Of a DNA stretch of 64,000 bases, positions 53,652-62,604 are shown one piece after another (the stretch's first letter is position 1; each line of letters begins with the position of its first letter). The stretch lies in NCBI GenBank assembly GCA_937975765.1, contig CALJUR010000008.1, forward strand, positions 134,020 to 198,019. Reading direction: 5' to 3'. Source of the DNA: an uncultured Myxococcales bacterium (GTDB taxonomy: Bacteria > Myxococcota_A > UBA9042 > DTJE01). Position numbers and translations under genes: made by a program. The notes under the pieces were generated by a model. That model did not search any database and was not told where the DNA came from. It worked only from the letters and a program-made list of their open reading frames with translations.

Positions 53652-54791
53652 ATGGCACGCCAAGGGAATGACGCGGTTCTGCGGGTCGCCGTCCTCTGGC
53701 ACGGCAGGATCCTCCGGGAGTCCCTGCTGGACGGGAACCGGAGAAGCCTCGGCAAGGACGGCTTCGTCGAGGGGGTGCCCCTTGCGGGGCTGTCTCCTCG
53801 CAAGGGCCCGCTGTTCCGGATGGATCGGCGGCACGGACCGGTTCTGGTGGCCACGCCGGACCTGCGGGGCTGGATCCGGCGGGGCGGGCGGACGGAGTCC
53901 CTGTCCGTGAACCCTGTACCGGACGGGGATGCCTGCAGGACCGGGGAGATCCCGATTCGCATCGGCGACTGGGGACTGCTGTCCCTCGACCCGGTGACAC
54001 TGTTCTTCCAGGCCGTTCCCCCTTCCCGAGGCTTCTTCCGGCACCTCCCCGTCCTCGGCAACGGGATCTTCACGACCAGCCTCGTCGTTTCGGCCTTCGT
54101 CCTCGTGGCCTCCGTGGTGACGGCCAGCCTGGCCTTCGAGCCCTCCGGCACGGTCCATGGAGGCCCGTCCGCGCCACGGATGATGAAGGTGGAGGCGAGC
54201 ATCCAGGCCCGGAAGGAACCCGACCCGCTGCGGGTCCGCGAGGACAAGCCGCAGCCCTCCCGCGAGCGAATCCGTTTCGGGGAGGAGACGAAGGCCAGGC
54301 CTCGGTCCGTGGTACAGGCGCCGAGGAAGCCGGTCCCGGTGCCCCTGCCGGCCCAGATCGTGGTGCAGGAAGGGGCCGGTGGGGAGTGGGCGGATGACGG
54401 GGAGAGGACGGGCGGTTTCCGGCTGGAAGCCGACGCCGCATCGCCGCCCCCCCCGCCGCCCGCGGCAGCACCGCCGCCGCCCCCCAAGGTGGACCTGGTG
54501 GGCCTGACCCAGGAGTACCTGCAGACGGTGAGGGACGAACTGGTTCGCCGGAAGATCTATCCCCTGGCGGCCCAGCGGCTGGGACTGACCGGATCGGTCA
54601 GCCTGTCCTTCATCGTGAAACCCGACGGCACCTTCTGCGAGGTCCGCGTCAAGCGGTCCTCGGGCAGCGAACTGCTGGACCAGGCGGCCATGGAAACGGT
54701 CCTGGCACTGTCCGGGACCATCCGCCGCCCGGCCCTGATTGGGGAGCACCCGCTGAAGACCAGCGTGGTGCTTCGATATGAACTTGGTTGA
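53652..54791 (+). CDS. TonB-family protein with long N-terminal cytoplasmic domain
   Basis: 379 aa, with a G-rich ribosome binding site before the ATG. Residues 1-135 form a soluble beta-rich domain (VAVLWHGRILRESLL, GDWGLLSLDPVTLFFQ) that resembles the FHA-like N-termini of AgmX/PglI and TonB proteins in myxobacteria, but FHA key residues are not clear. One membrane helix is at about 140-162. A Pro/Lys/Glu-rich periplasmic linker with a Pro run (PPPPPPAAAPPPPP) leads to a TonB_C domain at about 285-379 with GLTGSVSLSFIVKPDG and ASMET-like LLDQAAMETV. It probably powers the receptor encoded next. Standard TonB starts with the helix, so the long front is unusual. Confidence 0.88.
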   Translation: MARQGNDAVLRVAVLWHGRILRESLLDGNRRSLGKDGFVEGVPLAGLSPRKGPLFRMDRRHGPVLVATPDLRGWIRRGGRTESLSVNPVPDGDACRTGEIPIRIGDWGLLSLDPVTLFFQAVPPSRGFFRHLPVLGNGIFTTSLVVSAFVLVASVVTASLAFEPSGTVHGGPSAPRMMKVEASIQARKEPDPLRVREDKPQPSRERIRFGEETKARPRSVVQAPRKPVPVPLPAQIVVQEGAGGEWADDGERTGGFRLEADAASPPPPPPAAAPPPPPKVDLVGLTQEYLQTVRDELVRRKIYPLAAQRLGLTGSVSLSFIVKPDGTFCEVRVKRSSGSELLDQAAMETVLALSGTIRRPALIGEHPLKTSVVLRYELG

Positions 54792-54827
54792 GACAACAGC
54801 GTGTCGAAGGACACAGGAGACTTATTC

Positions 54828-57317
54828 ATGCACCTGCGAATTGCCATCGTCCTGGTTTCCTGCCTTTTCCTGGCCCTGCCGGCCGGTGCCCAGGAGGTGC
54901 CGGCCGGCACTCCCGCGGACGCCCCGGAGGCCGTCGCATCCCCGGCCGCGGAACCGGTTCCCGTCCCGTCGCCTTCCCTGGAACCGGCTGCCGTTCCACA
55001 GGCATTGCGTTTCCCCGTCCTGGTCCTGGACCCGAACGGCCGTCCTGTTCCCGGTGCACGGGTGGAGGTGCCCTCCGCCGGACAGGAAGCCGTCACGGAC
55101 AAGGACGGCCGCGCCTTCCTGACCCTGGCGCCAGGCACCGTCGAGGTGCACGTCCACGCGGAGAGGTTCGCCGACCTGGTGGAACCGGGGGAACTGGACG
55201 AGGCCACCGCCGCCACCGGCCTGGAACTGATGCTGGAGTACCCCATGGGAGACGTGGTGGTCACCGGCACCCGCGTGGCGCGGCTGGCCGAGCAGGCCCC
55301 GGTCCGGACCCAGGTGGTGGCCCGGGAGGCCATCGAGGAGAAGCACGCCCGGAACCTGGCCGACACCCTGGAGCAGAACACCGGCGTCCGGGTGGAAATG
55401 GACTGCCAGAACTGCGGCTTCACGCAGATCCGCATGAACGGCCTGGAGGGGCAGTACACCCAGATCCTGGTGGATGGCCGCCCGGTCGTGTCCTCGCTGG
55501 CCAGCGTCTACATCGCCGAGCAGATCCCGGAGGAGATGATCGAGCGGGTGGAAATCGTGAAGGGGGGCGGGTCGGCCCTGTACGGCGGCAACGCGGTGGG
55601 CGGCGTAGTCAACATCATCACCCGCAAGCCGACGCGGAACTTCGGGGACATCCAGTTCCGGGGCTCGGCCGTCGGGCTGGGGCTCGATGACACGGTGGGC
55701 GACTACCGCCTGTCCGCGAACGGAGGCCTGATCAGCCCGAATCGTCGCTTGTCCCTGCACGTCTTCGCCGGGGCGACCCACCGGGACGCCTGGGACGCCA
55801 ACGGCGACGGCTTCTCGGAGATCGGCCGCGTGCGCCAGATCGACGGCGGCGCCGCGGGCTACCTGGAACTGGTCCCCGGGGGCGAACTGCAGTTGAAGAC
55901 CCATTTCCTGCGGGAGGCTCGCCGCGGGGGCGATCACCTGGGACTTCCGGAGCACGACGCCGCGATCGCGGAATCGATCCGGGCCACGCGCCTGGAGGGC
56001 GACGCGCGATGGAAGCACCAGGTGGGACGCGGGACCTATGAACTGGGGTACAGCCTGGCCTACACCGAGCGGGATTCCTACTACGGCGCGGGTGGGGACG
56101 CGGACCCGGGCGCCCTGCTGCCGGAGGACCCGTCCACCGCCACCGATCAGGAGTGGGAAGCCTACCGGGAGGCGCTGGCGCAGAAGGAAGGCGCCCTGCG
56201 GGCCTACGGCCATTCGAAGAACCTGGTGCACCTGGCCGACGTGGCCTACACCCACCTGTTCTCCGGCATGGGCCAGCACATCCTGACCGCGGGCAGCCAG
56301 TTCCAGGTCGACCAGCTCGAGGACAACCTGGTGGGCTACGACCGGATCATCGACCAGACCTACTGGAACATCGGCGTCTTCGCCCAGCACAACTGGATCT
56401 GGGCCGACTGGGGCGAATGGGTCCTGGGGCTGCGCCTGGACAAGCACAGCGAGGTGGGGGACCCCGTGGTCAGCCCGCGGCTGGCCCTGCAGTTCAGGCC
56501 GCTGCAGTGGCTGCGCCTGAGGACCGCATTCGGGACCGGATTCCGGGCGCCCCAGGTCTTCGACGAGGACCTGCACATCACCATCATGGGCGGCGAGGGC
56601 CAGGTCATCCGGAACGACCCCGACCTGGAGCCCGAGCGCTCGTACTCGGTGTCCCAGGAGATCGGAGCCGAGGGGGCGGTCGGAGGAGGCTGGACCCTGA
56701 AGGGAGGCATGAACGGTTTCGTGACGATCCTGACCGACCTCTTCCAGTCCGAGGAACGCGATGATCCGGCCACCGTGGACCAGTTGGAGTTCCTGCGAAC
56801 CAACGGGGGCCGGGTGCTGGTCTACGGAGGCGAGGCCTCGTTCGGGTGCGACTACCGTCAGGGCCTGTGGTCCGTGGACGTTGGCGTGACCGTCGAGGAG
56901 ACGCAGCGCGGGACGCCCGACCCGGATTTCGGCAGCCGGAGCCTCTTCCGGACCCCCGCGGCCTACGGCTTCCTGCGGACCGCCGTGAAGCCCGTGAAGG
57001 GCCTGGAGATCAGTACCGTCCTGGACGTGACGGGCCCCATGGACGTGCCGCATTACGCGGGCGACGTGCCCGTGGGTGCCGACGGGAACCCCGTGCCGAC
57101 GCTGGTGCGGTCGCCCTGGTTCTTCGACTGGGACGTGACCCTGTCCTACCGCTGGCAGATTCGCCAGGAGGTGGACCTTACCCTGTATGCCGGCGTGCGC
57201 AACCTGCTGAACTCCTACCAGAAGGACCTGGATGTCGGGGCGGGCCGTGACGCCGGTTTCGTCTACGGTCCGCGGGAGCCCCGCATGGTGCACGGCGGGA
57301 TGAAGGTGGGGTTCTAG
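54828..57317 (+). CDS. TonB-dependent outer-membrane receptor
   Basis: 829 aa. GGAG precedes the ATG at 54828 by 8-9 nt; an in-frame GTG at 54801 is less likely. A signal peptide ends at about residue 20 (AGAQ). A Pro-rich segment and a carboxypeptidase-regulatory-like domain (LVLDPNGRPVPGARVEV) follow. The plug has VTGTR, IRMNGLEGQYTQILVDGRPV and ALYGGNAVGGVVNIITRKP. The plug also carries a CQNC pair ahead of the GFTQIRMNG motif, which I recall from receptors linked to metals or metal complexes. A 22-strand barrel occupies the rest. Ligand is not known; metal chelate or cobalamin are options. It pairs with the TonB before it and the thioredoxin after it. Confidence 0.9.
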   Translation: MHLRIAIVLVSCLFLALPAGAQEVPAGTPADAPEAVASPAAEPVPVPSPSLEPAAVPQALRFPVLVLDPNGRPVPGARVEVPSAGQEAVTDKDGRAFLTLAPGTVEVHVHAERFADLVEPGELDEATAATGLELMLEYPMGDVVVTGTRVARLAEQAPVRTQVVAREAIEEKHARNLADTLEQNTGVRVEMDCQNCGFTQIRMNGLEGQYTQILVDGRPVVSSLASVYIAEQIPEEMIERVEIVKGGGSALYGGNAVGGVVNIITRKPTRNFGDIQFRGSAVGLGLDDTVGDYRLSANGGLISPNRRLSLHVFAGATHRDAWDANGDGFSEIGRVRQIDGGAAGYLELVPGGELQLKTHFLREARRGGDHLGLPEHDAAIAESIRATRLEGDARWKHQVGRGTYELGYSLAYTERDSYYGAGGDADPGALLPEDPSTATDQEWEAYREALAQKEGALRAYGHSKNLVHLADVAYTHLFSGMGQHILTAGSQFQVDQLEDNLVGYDRIIDQTYWNIGVFAQHNWIWADWGEWVLGLRLDKHSEVGDPVVSPRLALQFRPLQWLRLRTAFGTGFRAPQVFDEDLHITIMGGEGQVIRNDPDLEPERSYSVSQEIGAEGAVGGGWTLKGGMNGFVTILTDLFQSEERDDPATVDQLEFLRTNGGRVLVYGGEASFGCDYRQGLWSVDVGVTVEETQRGTPDPDFGSRSLFRTPAAYGFLRTAVKPVKGLEISTVLDVTGPMDVPHYAGDVPVGADGNPVPTLVRSPWFFDWDVTLSYRWQIRQEVDLTLYAGVRNLLNSYQKDLDVGAGRDAGFVYGPREPRMVHGGMKVGF

Positions 57318-57320
57318 GCC

Positions 57321-57863
57321 GTGAGGGGAGAGTCGGTACGCAGCCTGGCGGCGATCGCGACGGCCCTGGCCCTGGTCCAGTCTCCAGGGGTCCTCGGGGC
57401 CCATGGCCCGCAGGGGCGCTTCCCGGCCACTTCCGGCATCGACGCCGATGGACGGCTCCTGGTGTTGCCGGCCCCCGAGGGGTGGACCGTCGTGGTCTTC
57501 TGGGCGTCTTGGTGCCGGCCCTGCATGCGGCACCTGGGGGACTACGACCTCCTCTGGCGGGACCTTCGGGATCGGGGGGTGCGGGTCGCCGGAGTGGGCG
57601 TGGATGTTGCCCCTGCGGTCTTCCGGGACACGATTCGGCGCCATGGGGTGGGCTTCCCCTGCCTGAACGATCCTCGAGGCCGCCTGCTGGAGGCGCTGGG
57701 AGTCGAGGGGCTTCCCCTGGCCGTCGTACTGGACCCCGATGGCAGGGTGCGCCTGGCCGTCCAGGGAGACCCGGACGACCTGGTCCGCATCCGGGCCCTG
57801 GTCTCGTCCAATCATGACATGACCGGTACGAGAATGCCGCCCGGCGCCGGGTCGAATCCTTGA
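57321..57863 (+). CDS. Exported TlpA/ResA-like thioredoxin
   Basis: 180 aa, GTG start 3 nt after the receptor stop. A signal sequence is followed by a thioredoxin fold with W64-C65-R66-P67-C68 (WCRPC) and cis-Pro in GLPLAVVLD. This is the AhpC/TSA-TlpA type that reduces disulfides in the periplasm. Being translated with the receptor, whose plug has a CQNC pair, it may keep that pair or a metal ligand reduced (inference). Confidence 0.85.
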   Translation: MRGESVRSLAAIATALALVQSPGVLGAHGPQGRFPATSGIDADGRLLVLPAPEGWTVVVFWASWCRPCMRHLGDYDLLWRDLRDRGVRVAGVGVDVAPAVFRDTIRRHGVGFPCLNDPRGRLLEALGVEGLPLAVVLDPDGRVRLAVQGDPDDLVRIRALVSSNHDMTGTRMPPGAGSNP

Positions 57864-57888
57864 CCTTGGCACCCCTTTCCGATAGGTT
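57860..57888 (+). promoter_or_regulatory. Predicted promoter of the HisKA-receiver gene
   Basis: TTGACC (57860-57865), a 17-nt spacer, TAGGTT (57883-57888). It overlaps the stop of the thioredoxin gene. The start near 57895 leaves about 23 nt with AAGGAGA before the ATG. Confidence 0.5.
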
Positions 57889-57917
57889 TGCCCGGCCGGT
57901 TCAAAGGAGACCCCATC

Positions 57918-58562
57918 ATGGACCAGAACGACGTGGGGGGACGGGACCAGGAACTGTCCCGCCTGTACCACGCACTGATGAACCCGTTGACCGTGGTGCT
58001 GGGCTATGCCCAGTTGCTGGCCGCCCGCAAGGACCTCGAGGACGACGTGCGGACCCAGGTCACACGCATCCTCGAGGAGGCGCGCGAGTGCAGCCGCATC
58101 ATCGAGCGCGCCCGCGCCGCCTCGCCGCGCCCCCGCACGACCGCCCCCTCCGCGTCGGGCCTGCACGTGGTGCCGTCCGAGCCCTCGGGATCGCCGCGTC
58201 GCCGGGTGCTGGTCGTGGACGACGAGCCCGTCATCCAGAAGTTGACCGCCGAGGCCCTGGGTGGCGAGAACGACGTCGTCGGCGTCTCGAACGCGAACGA
58301 TGCCGCCCGCCGCCTGCTGGCCGAGGATTTCGACGTGGTGCTGCTGGACCTGTCCCTGGGCGGCGATGTCACCGGCCGCTCGCTGTACGAGACCCTGCTG
58401 GTCCAGCAGCCCGAGGTCGCCGAACGCGTGGTGTTCGTGACCGGCGGGATCGTCGATGCCGAGACGCAGGAGTTCGTCACCCACAGCGGGCGCGACTACC
58501 TGCAGAAGCCCTTCCACCTGCGGACGCTGCGCGAGGTCGTCGCGCGGGTCGGCAGCCTCTGA
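57918..58562 (+). CDS. HisKA-like dimerisation segment fused to a receiver domain
   Basis: 214 aa. The N-terminus carries H18 in a YHALMNPLTVVLGYAQLL helix, similar to the H-box of histidine kinases but with Ala in place of the usual Glu after His. No ATPase domain follows. A linker leads to a complete receiver domain: VLVVDDEP acidic pair, phospho-acceptor D144 in VVLLDLS, Thr in FVTGG and Lys in YLQKPF. It may be a phosphotransfer-receiver hybrid or a truncated hybrid kinase. An ATG at 57888 in frame would place the start in the promoter, so 57918 is used. Confidence 0.85.
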   Translation: MDQNDVGGRDQELSRLYHALMNPLTVVLGYAQLLAARKDLEDDVRTQVTRILEEARECSRIIERARAASPRPRTTAPSASGLHVVPSEPSGSPRRRVLVVDDEPVIQKLTAEALGGENDVVGVSNANDAARRLLAEDFDVVLLDLSLGGDVTGRSLYETLLVQQPEVAERVVFVTGGIVDAETQEFVTHSGRDYLQKPFHLRTLREVVARVGSL

Positions 58563-58586
58563 CCGACCCGCGTCCCGTCGCCCGCG

Positions 58587-59369
58587 TCACGCCTTTTTCG
58601 CGTCGGCGTCCTTCGAGAACCGCGCCAGGATGTCCATCGGGATGGGGAAGACGACCGTGGTGTTCTTCTCGACGCCGATCTCGGTCAGCGTCTGCAGGTA
58701 GCGCAACTGCACCGCGACGGGTTCCTGCGCCAGCACCGCCGATGCCTCGAACAGCTTCTGCGACGCCTCCAGTTCGCCGGCCGCGTGGATGATCTTCGCG
58801 CGCTTCTCGCGTTCCGCCTCGGCCTGCTTGGCCAGCGCGCGCCGCATCTCGTCGGGCAGGTCCACCTGCTTCATCTCGACCAGCGACACCTTGATGCCCC
58901 AGGCGTCCGTGTGCCGGTCCAGGATCTCCTGCAGCCGCATGTTCAGTTTCTCGCGCTGGCTCAGCAGTTCGTCCAGTTCGACCTCGCCCAGCACGGACCG
59001 CAGCGTCGTCTGCGCCAACTGGGACGTCGCGTACAGGAAGTTCTCGACCTCGACGATGGCCTTCGACGCGTCCACCACGCGGAAGTAGCAGACCGCGTTG
59101 ACGCGCGTGGTCACGTTGTCGCGCGTCACGATGTCCTGCGGCGGCACGTCCATCGTGATGGTGCGCAGGTCGACCTTGATCAGCCGGTCGATCGGCCAGA
59201 ACACGAAGATCAGGCCCGGGCCCTTCGGCCGCGTCGCCAGCCGGCCCAGCCGGAAGATGACGCCGCGCTCGTACTCGCGCAGCACGTGGATCGCCGTGAA
59301 GAGGTAGGCGATCACCAGCACGATGACGACCGCCGGTCCCTTCAGCAGAACGCCCAGGAATTCCTCCAT
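58587..59369 (-). CDS. Slipin/stomatin-type SPFH protein
   Basis: 260 aa. N-terminal membrane helix (VVIVLVIAYLFTAIHVL) followed by an SPFH/band-7 domain (REYERGVIFRLGRL, KVDLRTITMDVPPQDIVTRDNV) and a charged coiled coil. Slipins usually pair with NfeD in one operon and form membrane scaffolds, sometimes as substrates of the NfeD protease. Here NfeD lies 19 nt upstream on the same strand. Normal length for the group. Confidence 0.92.
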   Translation of the reverse strand: MEEFLGVLLKGPAVVIVLVIAYLFTAIHVLREYERGVIFRLGRLATRPKGPGLIFVFWPIDRLIKVDLRTITMDVPPQDIVTRDNVTTRVNAVCYFRVVDASKAIVEVENFLYATSQLAQTTLRSVLGEVELDELLSQREKLNMRLQEILDRHTDAWGIKVSLVEMKQVDLPDEMRRALAKQAEAEREKRAKIIHAAGELEASQKLFEASAVLAQEPVAVQLRYLQTLTEIGVEKNTTVVFPIPMDILARFSKDADAKKA

Positions 59370-59388
59370 CGCCCCCTCCTTGCAACCG

Positions 59389-60855
59389 TCAGACCGTGCC
59401 CGCGGCCGACGGCGCCACCGGTTCCACCTTCAGCCTCAACCCCTGCACCTCGACGCAGCGCACCCGCGTCCCCGACCGGATCGGCGCGTCCGCGAACGCC
59501 TGCCAGTACTCGCCGTTCAGCAGCACCTTGCCCTCGGCGGACACGTCCGTGACCGCCTGGCCCTCCTTGCCGACCATGCCCTCGGCACCGGTCACCGTCC
59601 GGCGTCGCAGCGCCTTCACCACCAGCCGCCCCAGGAAGACCGTGATCAGCCCGAACGCCAGGGCGGCCGACACCGCCAGCACCGGGTCCACGCCGAAGTC
59701 CGTCCCCGGCACGTCCACCAGCATGATGCCTCCGATCGCCAGCGCGAGGATCCCCAGGATGGCCAGGATCCCGAACGACGTCACGAAGATCTCGGCGACG
59801 AACAGGCCGATCGCCGTCAGGATCAGCACGACGCCCGTGGCCGTCACCGGCAGGAACGAGAAGCCCGTCACCGCCAGCAGCAGGCACAGCGCGCCGATCA
59901 CGCCCGGCAGGATCATCCCGGCGTGGGTCACCTCCACGTAGATCAGCAGCACGCCCACCAGCAGCAGCAGGAATGCGAGGTTGGGGTTGACCAGGAAGGA
60001 GAGGGCGCGTTCGCGGAAGGTCATCTCGATCGTGGTGATCGGCTGGTCCTTCGTGGACAGGGTCTTCAGGGACCCGTCCAGCAGGCGCACGTCGCGCCCA
60101 TCCATCGCGGACAGCAGTTCCCAGTCGGTGGCGGCCACCAGGTCGATCAGGTTCGCATTCAGGGCTTCCTGGTCCGTCCAGGACTTCGATTCCGAAACCG
60201 CCAGCATGGCCTCGTCGGCGTTGCGGTTGCGTCGCTCGCACATCGACCGCAGGTAGGCGTTGATGTCGTTGGTGATCTTGTCCATCAGGATGGAGGTCTG
60301 CGGAGCCGGCGCGGGTTCCTTCCTCGGCAGCGAAGAGGGCGGTTCGTCCTCCCTGGCGGGCTGGCCGGCCGGCTTGTCGTCGTCCTGCGTGCCGGAGGGC
60401 GCGGGCTTCTCCGGGGTCTTGCCGGGCGGTTGCTGGGGTTCCGGCATCGGCAGGATGCCGCCGATCGACAGGATGGGGTGCGCGGCGCCGGTGCGGGTGC
60501 CCGGGGCCATCGCCGCGATGTCCGCCGACTCCAGCAGGAAGAAGCCGGCAGAGGCCGCCTTGGCACCGGGGGGCGACACGTACACCGCCACCGGAACGCG
60601 CGACGACAGCATGCGGCGGACCATGACCTCCATCGAGTCCACCAGGCCGCCCGGGGTGTTCAACTGGATCAGGATCAGCGACGAACCCTCGTGCTCGGCC
60701 AGGTCGATGGCCCGCACCAGGTACTCGGCGTGCAGCGGGTCGATCGAGCCGTCCAGCACGATCCGGTGAACCGCAGCAAAGGACGGGGGGGGCGACAGCA
60801 GCACGGCCAGCAGGGACAGCAGGGGCAGCAGGGTGCGCGGCGCGGGATTCCTCAT
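59389..60855 (-). CDS. NfeD-family membrane serine protease
   Basis: 488 aa. A signal peptide is followed by a ClpP-like protease domain with Ser102 in AASAGFF (the catalytic Ser by family) and a Lys-containing helix after it. An unusual Pro/Glu/Lys-rich insert of about 70 residues lies between these parts (about 133-200). Four or five membrane helices (about 290-420) follow, then a C-terminal OB fold (EGMVGKEGQAVTDVSAEGKV). NfeD cleaves SPFH/slipin partners; the slipin gene follows by 19 nt. The ATG at 60855 fits a signal peptide best. Confidence 0.9.
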   Translation of the reverse strand: MRNPAPRTLLPLLSLLAVLLSPPPSFAAVHRIVLDGSIDPLHAEYLVRAIDLAEHEGSSLILIQLNTPGGLVDSMEVMVRRMLSSRVPVAVYVSPPGAKAASAGFFLLESADIAAMAPGTRTGAAHPILSIGGILPMPEPQQPPGKTPEKPAPSGTQDDDKPAGQPAREDEPPSSLPRKEPAPAPQTSILMDKITNDINAYLRSMCERRNRNADEAMLAVSESKSWTDQEALNANLIDLVAATDWELLSAMDGRDVRLLDGSLKTLSTKDQPITTIEMTFRERALSFLVNPNLAFLLLLVGVLLIYVEVTHAGMILPGVIGALCLLLAVTGFSFLPVTATGVVLILTAIGLFVAEIFVTSFGILAILGILALAIGGIMLVDVPGTDFGVDPVLAVSAALAFGLITVFLGRLVVKALRRRTVTGAEGMVGKEGQAVTDVSAEGKVLLNGEYWQAFADAPIRSGTRVRCVEVQGLRLKVEPVAPSAAGTV

Positions 60856-60896
60856 GCAGAACCTTGTAGCATCCACCCCCGGGGGAATCAAGCGAA

Positions 60897-60976
60897 GGCG
60901 GGGGACAGGGCCCCTCAACTGCGTTGGCGGGGGACGGGGCCCCTCAAATGCGTTGGCGGGGGCCCCGTCCCCCGCC
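60897..60976. repeat. Two 29-bp GC-rich direct repeats and a 22-bp palindromic end
   Basis: Two copies of GGCGGGGGACNGGGCCCCTC plus AANTGCGTT (60897-60925 and 60926-60954), then a 22-bp inverted form at 60955-60976. It lies in the 128-nt gap between nfeD and the M29 gene. The same unit recurs at 62605-62684. Confidence 0.8.
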
Positions 60977-60983
60977 TGTCTCC

Positions 60984-62441
60984 CTAGCGCACCAGCAGCA
61001 CCGGGCATCGCGCGTTCGCGGCCACGGACGACGCGACGCTGCCCAGCATCCAGCGCGACAGGGCCGACTGGCCGCGGTTCGCCAGCACGATCAGGTCGCA
61101 TCCGCGCTGCTCGGCCAGTTCCACCAGCGTCACGGCCGGCTCGCCCCACGGGACCAGGACTGCGTAAGCGTCCGGCGCGCGCGGGGTGTGTTCGCGGACC
61201 AGGTCGTCCAGGCGCTCGGCGGCCGCGATCTCCTGCTGGCGGGACCACTCCTGGTCCGGCATGGCCACGTAGTGCGGGAACAGCGGGCTGACCGTCGCGG
61301 GCCGCACCAGCACGTGGACGACTGCCAGCGCCGCGTCGTCGCGGCGCGCGATCGCGTCGGCGCACCGCAGGGCCTCGACGGACGCCTCGGAGTAATCCAC
61401 GGCGACCAGCACCGAACGGAAGCGATGCGGTTCGGACGCGTCGCGGGTGATCGGCCGGGGCACCACCTCGCCCCCGACCAGCAGGCGTTCCGCGTGCCCG
61501 TCGGCGAAGGTGAACTCCATCGTGGGCTTGAGCACCAGGAAGTCGCGGTGGGTCCTGGAACGGTTGCGCCCGCCGCCGGCATCCTCGTTGTTCCCGAAGG
61601 CGACGTGCGCGGTCCGGGCCGCCTTCTCGTCCTCCAGCAGGTTGCCGGTGACCCGCGCGCCCGGGTTCAAGCCGATCCCCAGTTCGCCCACGATCGACGC
61701 CGCCTCGTCCGCGGACAGCGCATCGACGATCCGTTCCTTGAACGCCGCGTCGCTGCAGTCCACGTCCGTGACCTTGCCCTTCCTCACCAGCAGCCGGACC
61801 GGCCCGGGCACCGCGCCCAGGTCGCCGATCGACCCGTCGCAGACCAGCACGCCCTCGCCGGACTCCTCCACCGGGGCGCACCAGATCTCGCCGCAGGGCA
61901 GGTTGCCCCAGCCGCCGTCGGCGATGACCGTGTCCGTCAGGAACGGGCGGTCCGCCAGGTTCAGCAGCAGATCCGTGCCGCCCGGTGCCGTCAGCCGCAC
62001 CTCGATCGCGCCGTCCAGCCGGCGCATCAGGTCGTGCGCGTCGATCGCCAGCACCTCGTAGTCGACCTCCATCGGGCCCTCGCGCAGCATGTCGATCGTG
62101 ATCCCCGGCGCGTGCCCGACCCGGCGGGCCACCTTGCACAAGGCCTGCAGCAGCGAGATGCGGAACGGCGTCTCCTCGACCCGCCCGGCGAAGCACGTGA
62201 CGGCGACGTCCACGTCCGGGACCAGCACCATCAGTTCCTCCGGGATCTCCTTCAGGGGCCGCTGGTCCTCCCGCAGCACGTAGCGGGCCGGCCGGGTGCC
62301 GAACGCCTCCGCCGCGGTCCGGAACGCCTCGCCGACCTGCAGGGTCGCCTCGTCGGTCACCACCAGGAAGTTCTCGCCCTCCCTCAACTCCAGCAACTGG
62401 GACAGTGCCGCCTTCGCGTTCCGGACCAGACGCTCGTCCAT
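60984..62441 (-). CDS. M29-like aminopeptidase/NicX-type domain fused to a UspA domain
   Basis: 485 aa. The first roughly 330 residues match the M29/NicX metalloenzyme plan: GGWGNLPCGEIWCAP, LLEDEKAARTAHVAFG and RTHRDFLVLKP carry Glu, His and Asp metal ligands. M29 enzymes are aminopeptidases; NicX opens 2,5-dihydroxypyridine, so the reaction is not fixed. Residues about 345-485 form a universal stress (UspA) domain, FRSVLVAVDYSEASVEAL to LANRGQSALSRWMLGS, with a loosely conserved ATP loop. The fusion is uncommon. GC-rich repeat arrays lie on both sides. A start at 62441 has GGAGG upstream. Confidence 0.85.
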   Translation of the reverse strand: MDERLVRNAKAALSQLLELREGENFLVVTDEATLQVGEAFRTAAEAFGTRPARYVLREDQRPLKEIPEELMVLVPDVDVAVTCFAGRVEETPFRISLLQALCKVARRVGHAPGITIDMLREGPMEVDYEVLAIDAHDLMRRLDGAIEVRLTAPGGTDLLLNLADRPFLTDTVIADGGWGNLPCGEIWCAPVEESGEGVLVCDGSIGDLGAVPGPVRLLVRKGKVTDVDCSDAAFKERIVDALSADEAASIVGELGIGLNPGARVTGNLLEDEKAARTAHVAFGNNEDAGGGRNRSRTHRDFLVLKPTMEFTFADGHAERLLVGGEVVPRPITRDASEPHRFRSVLVAVDYSEASVEALRCADAIARRDDAALAVVHVLVRPATVSPLFPHYVAMPDQEWSRQQEIAAAERLDDLVREHTPRAPDAYAVLVPWGEPAVTLVELAEQRGCDLIVLANRGQSALSRWMLGSVASSVAANARCPVLLVR

Positions 62442-62512
62442 GGCTGCCTCCCGGAGAGGGTCGCACGGCGGGAACGCGCGTGCCTCATCCCCCCTCGTCT
62501 CCTGGTGGGTTC

Positions 62513-62541
62513 ATTGTGCGCCGAGGCGGAGGGGGAGACAA
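62513..62541 (-). promoter_or_regulatory. Predicted promoter of the M29-UspA gene
   Basis: On the minus strand TTGTCT (62541-62536), a 17-nt spacer, CACAAT (62518-62513). The start near 62506 gives a leader of about 65 nt. Confidence 0.5.
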
Positions 62542-62604
62542 GCCCGGCGGGGCGGATCGCGAGGCAGGGCGCAACCCTGGAAGGCGCGGGTAGAAAGGGG
62601 GGAA

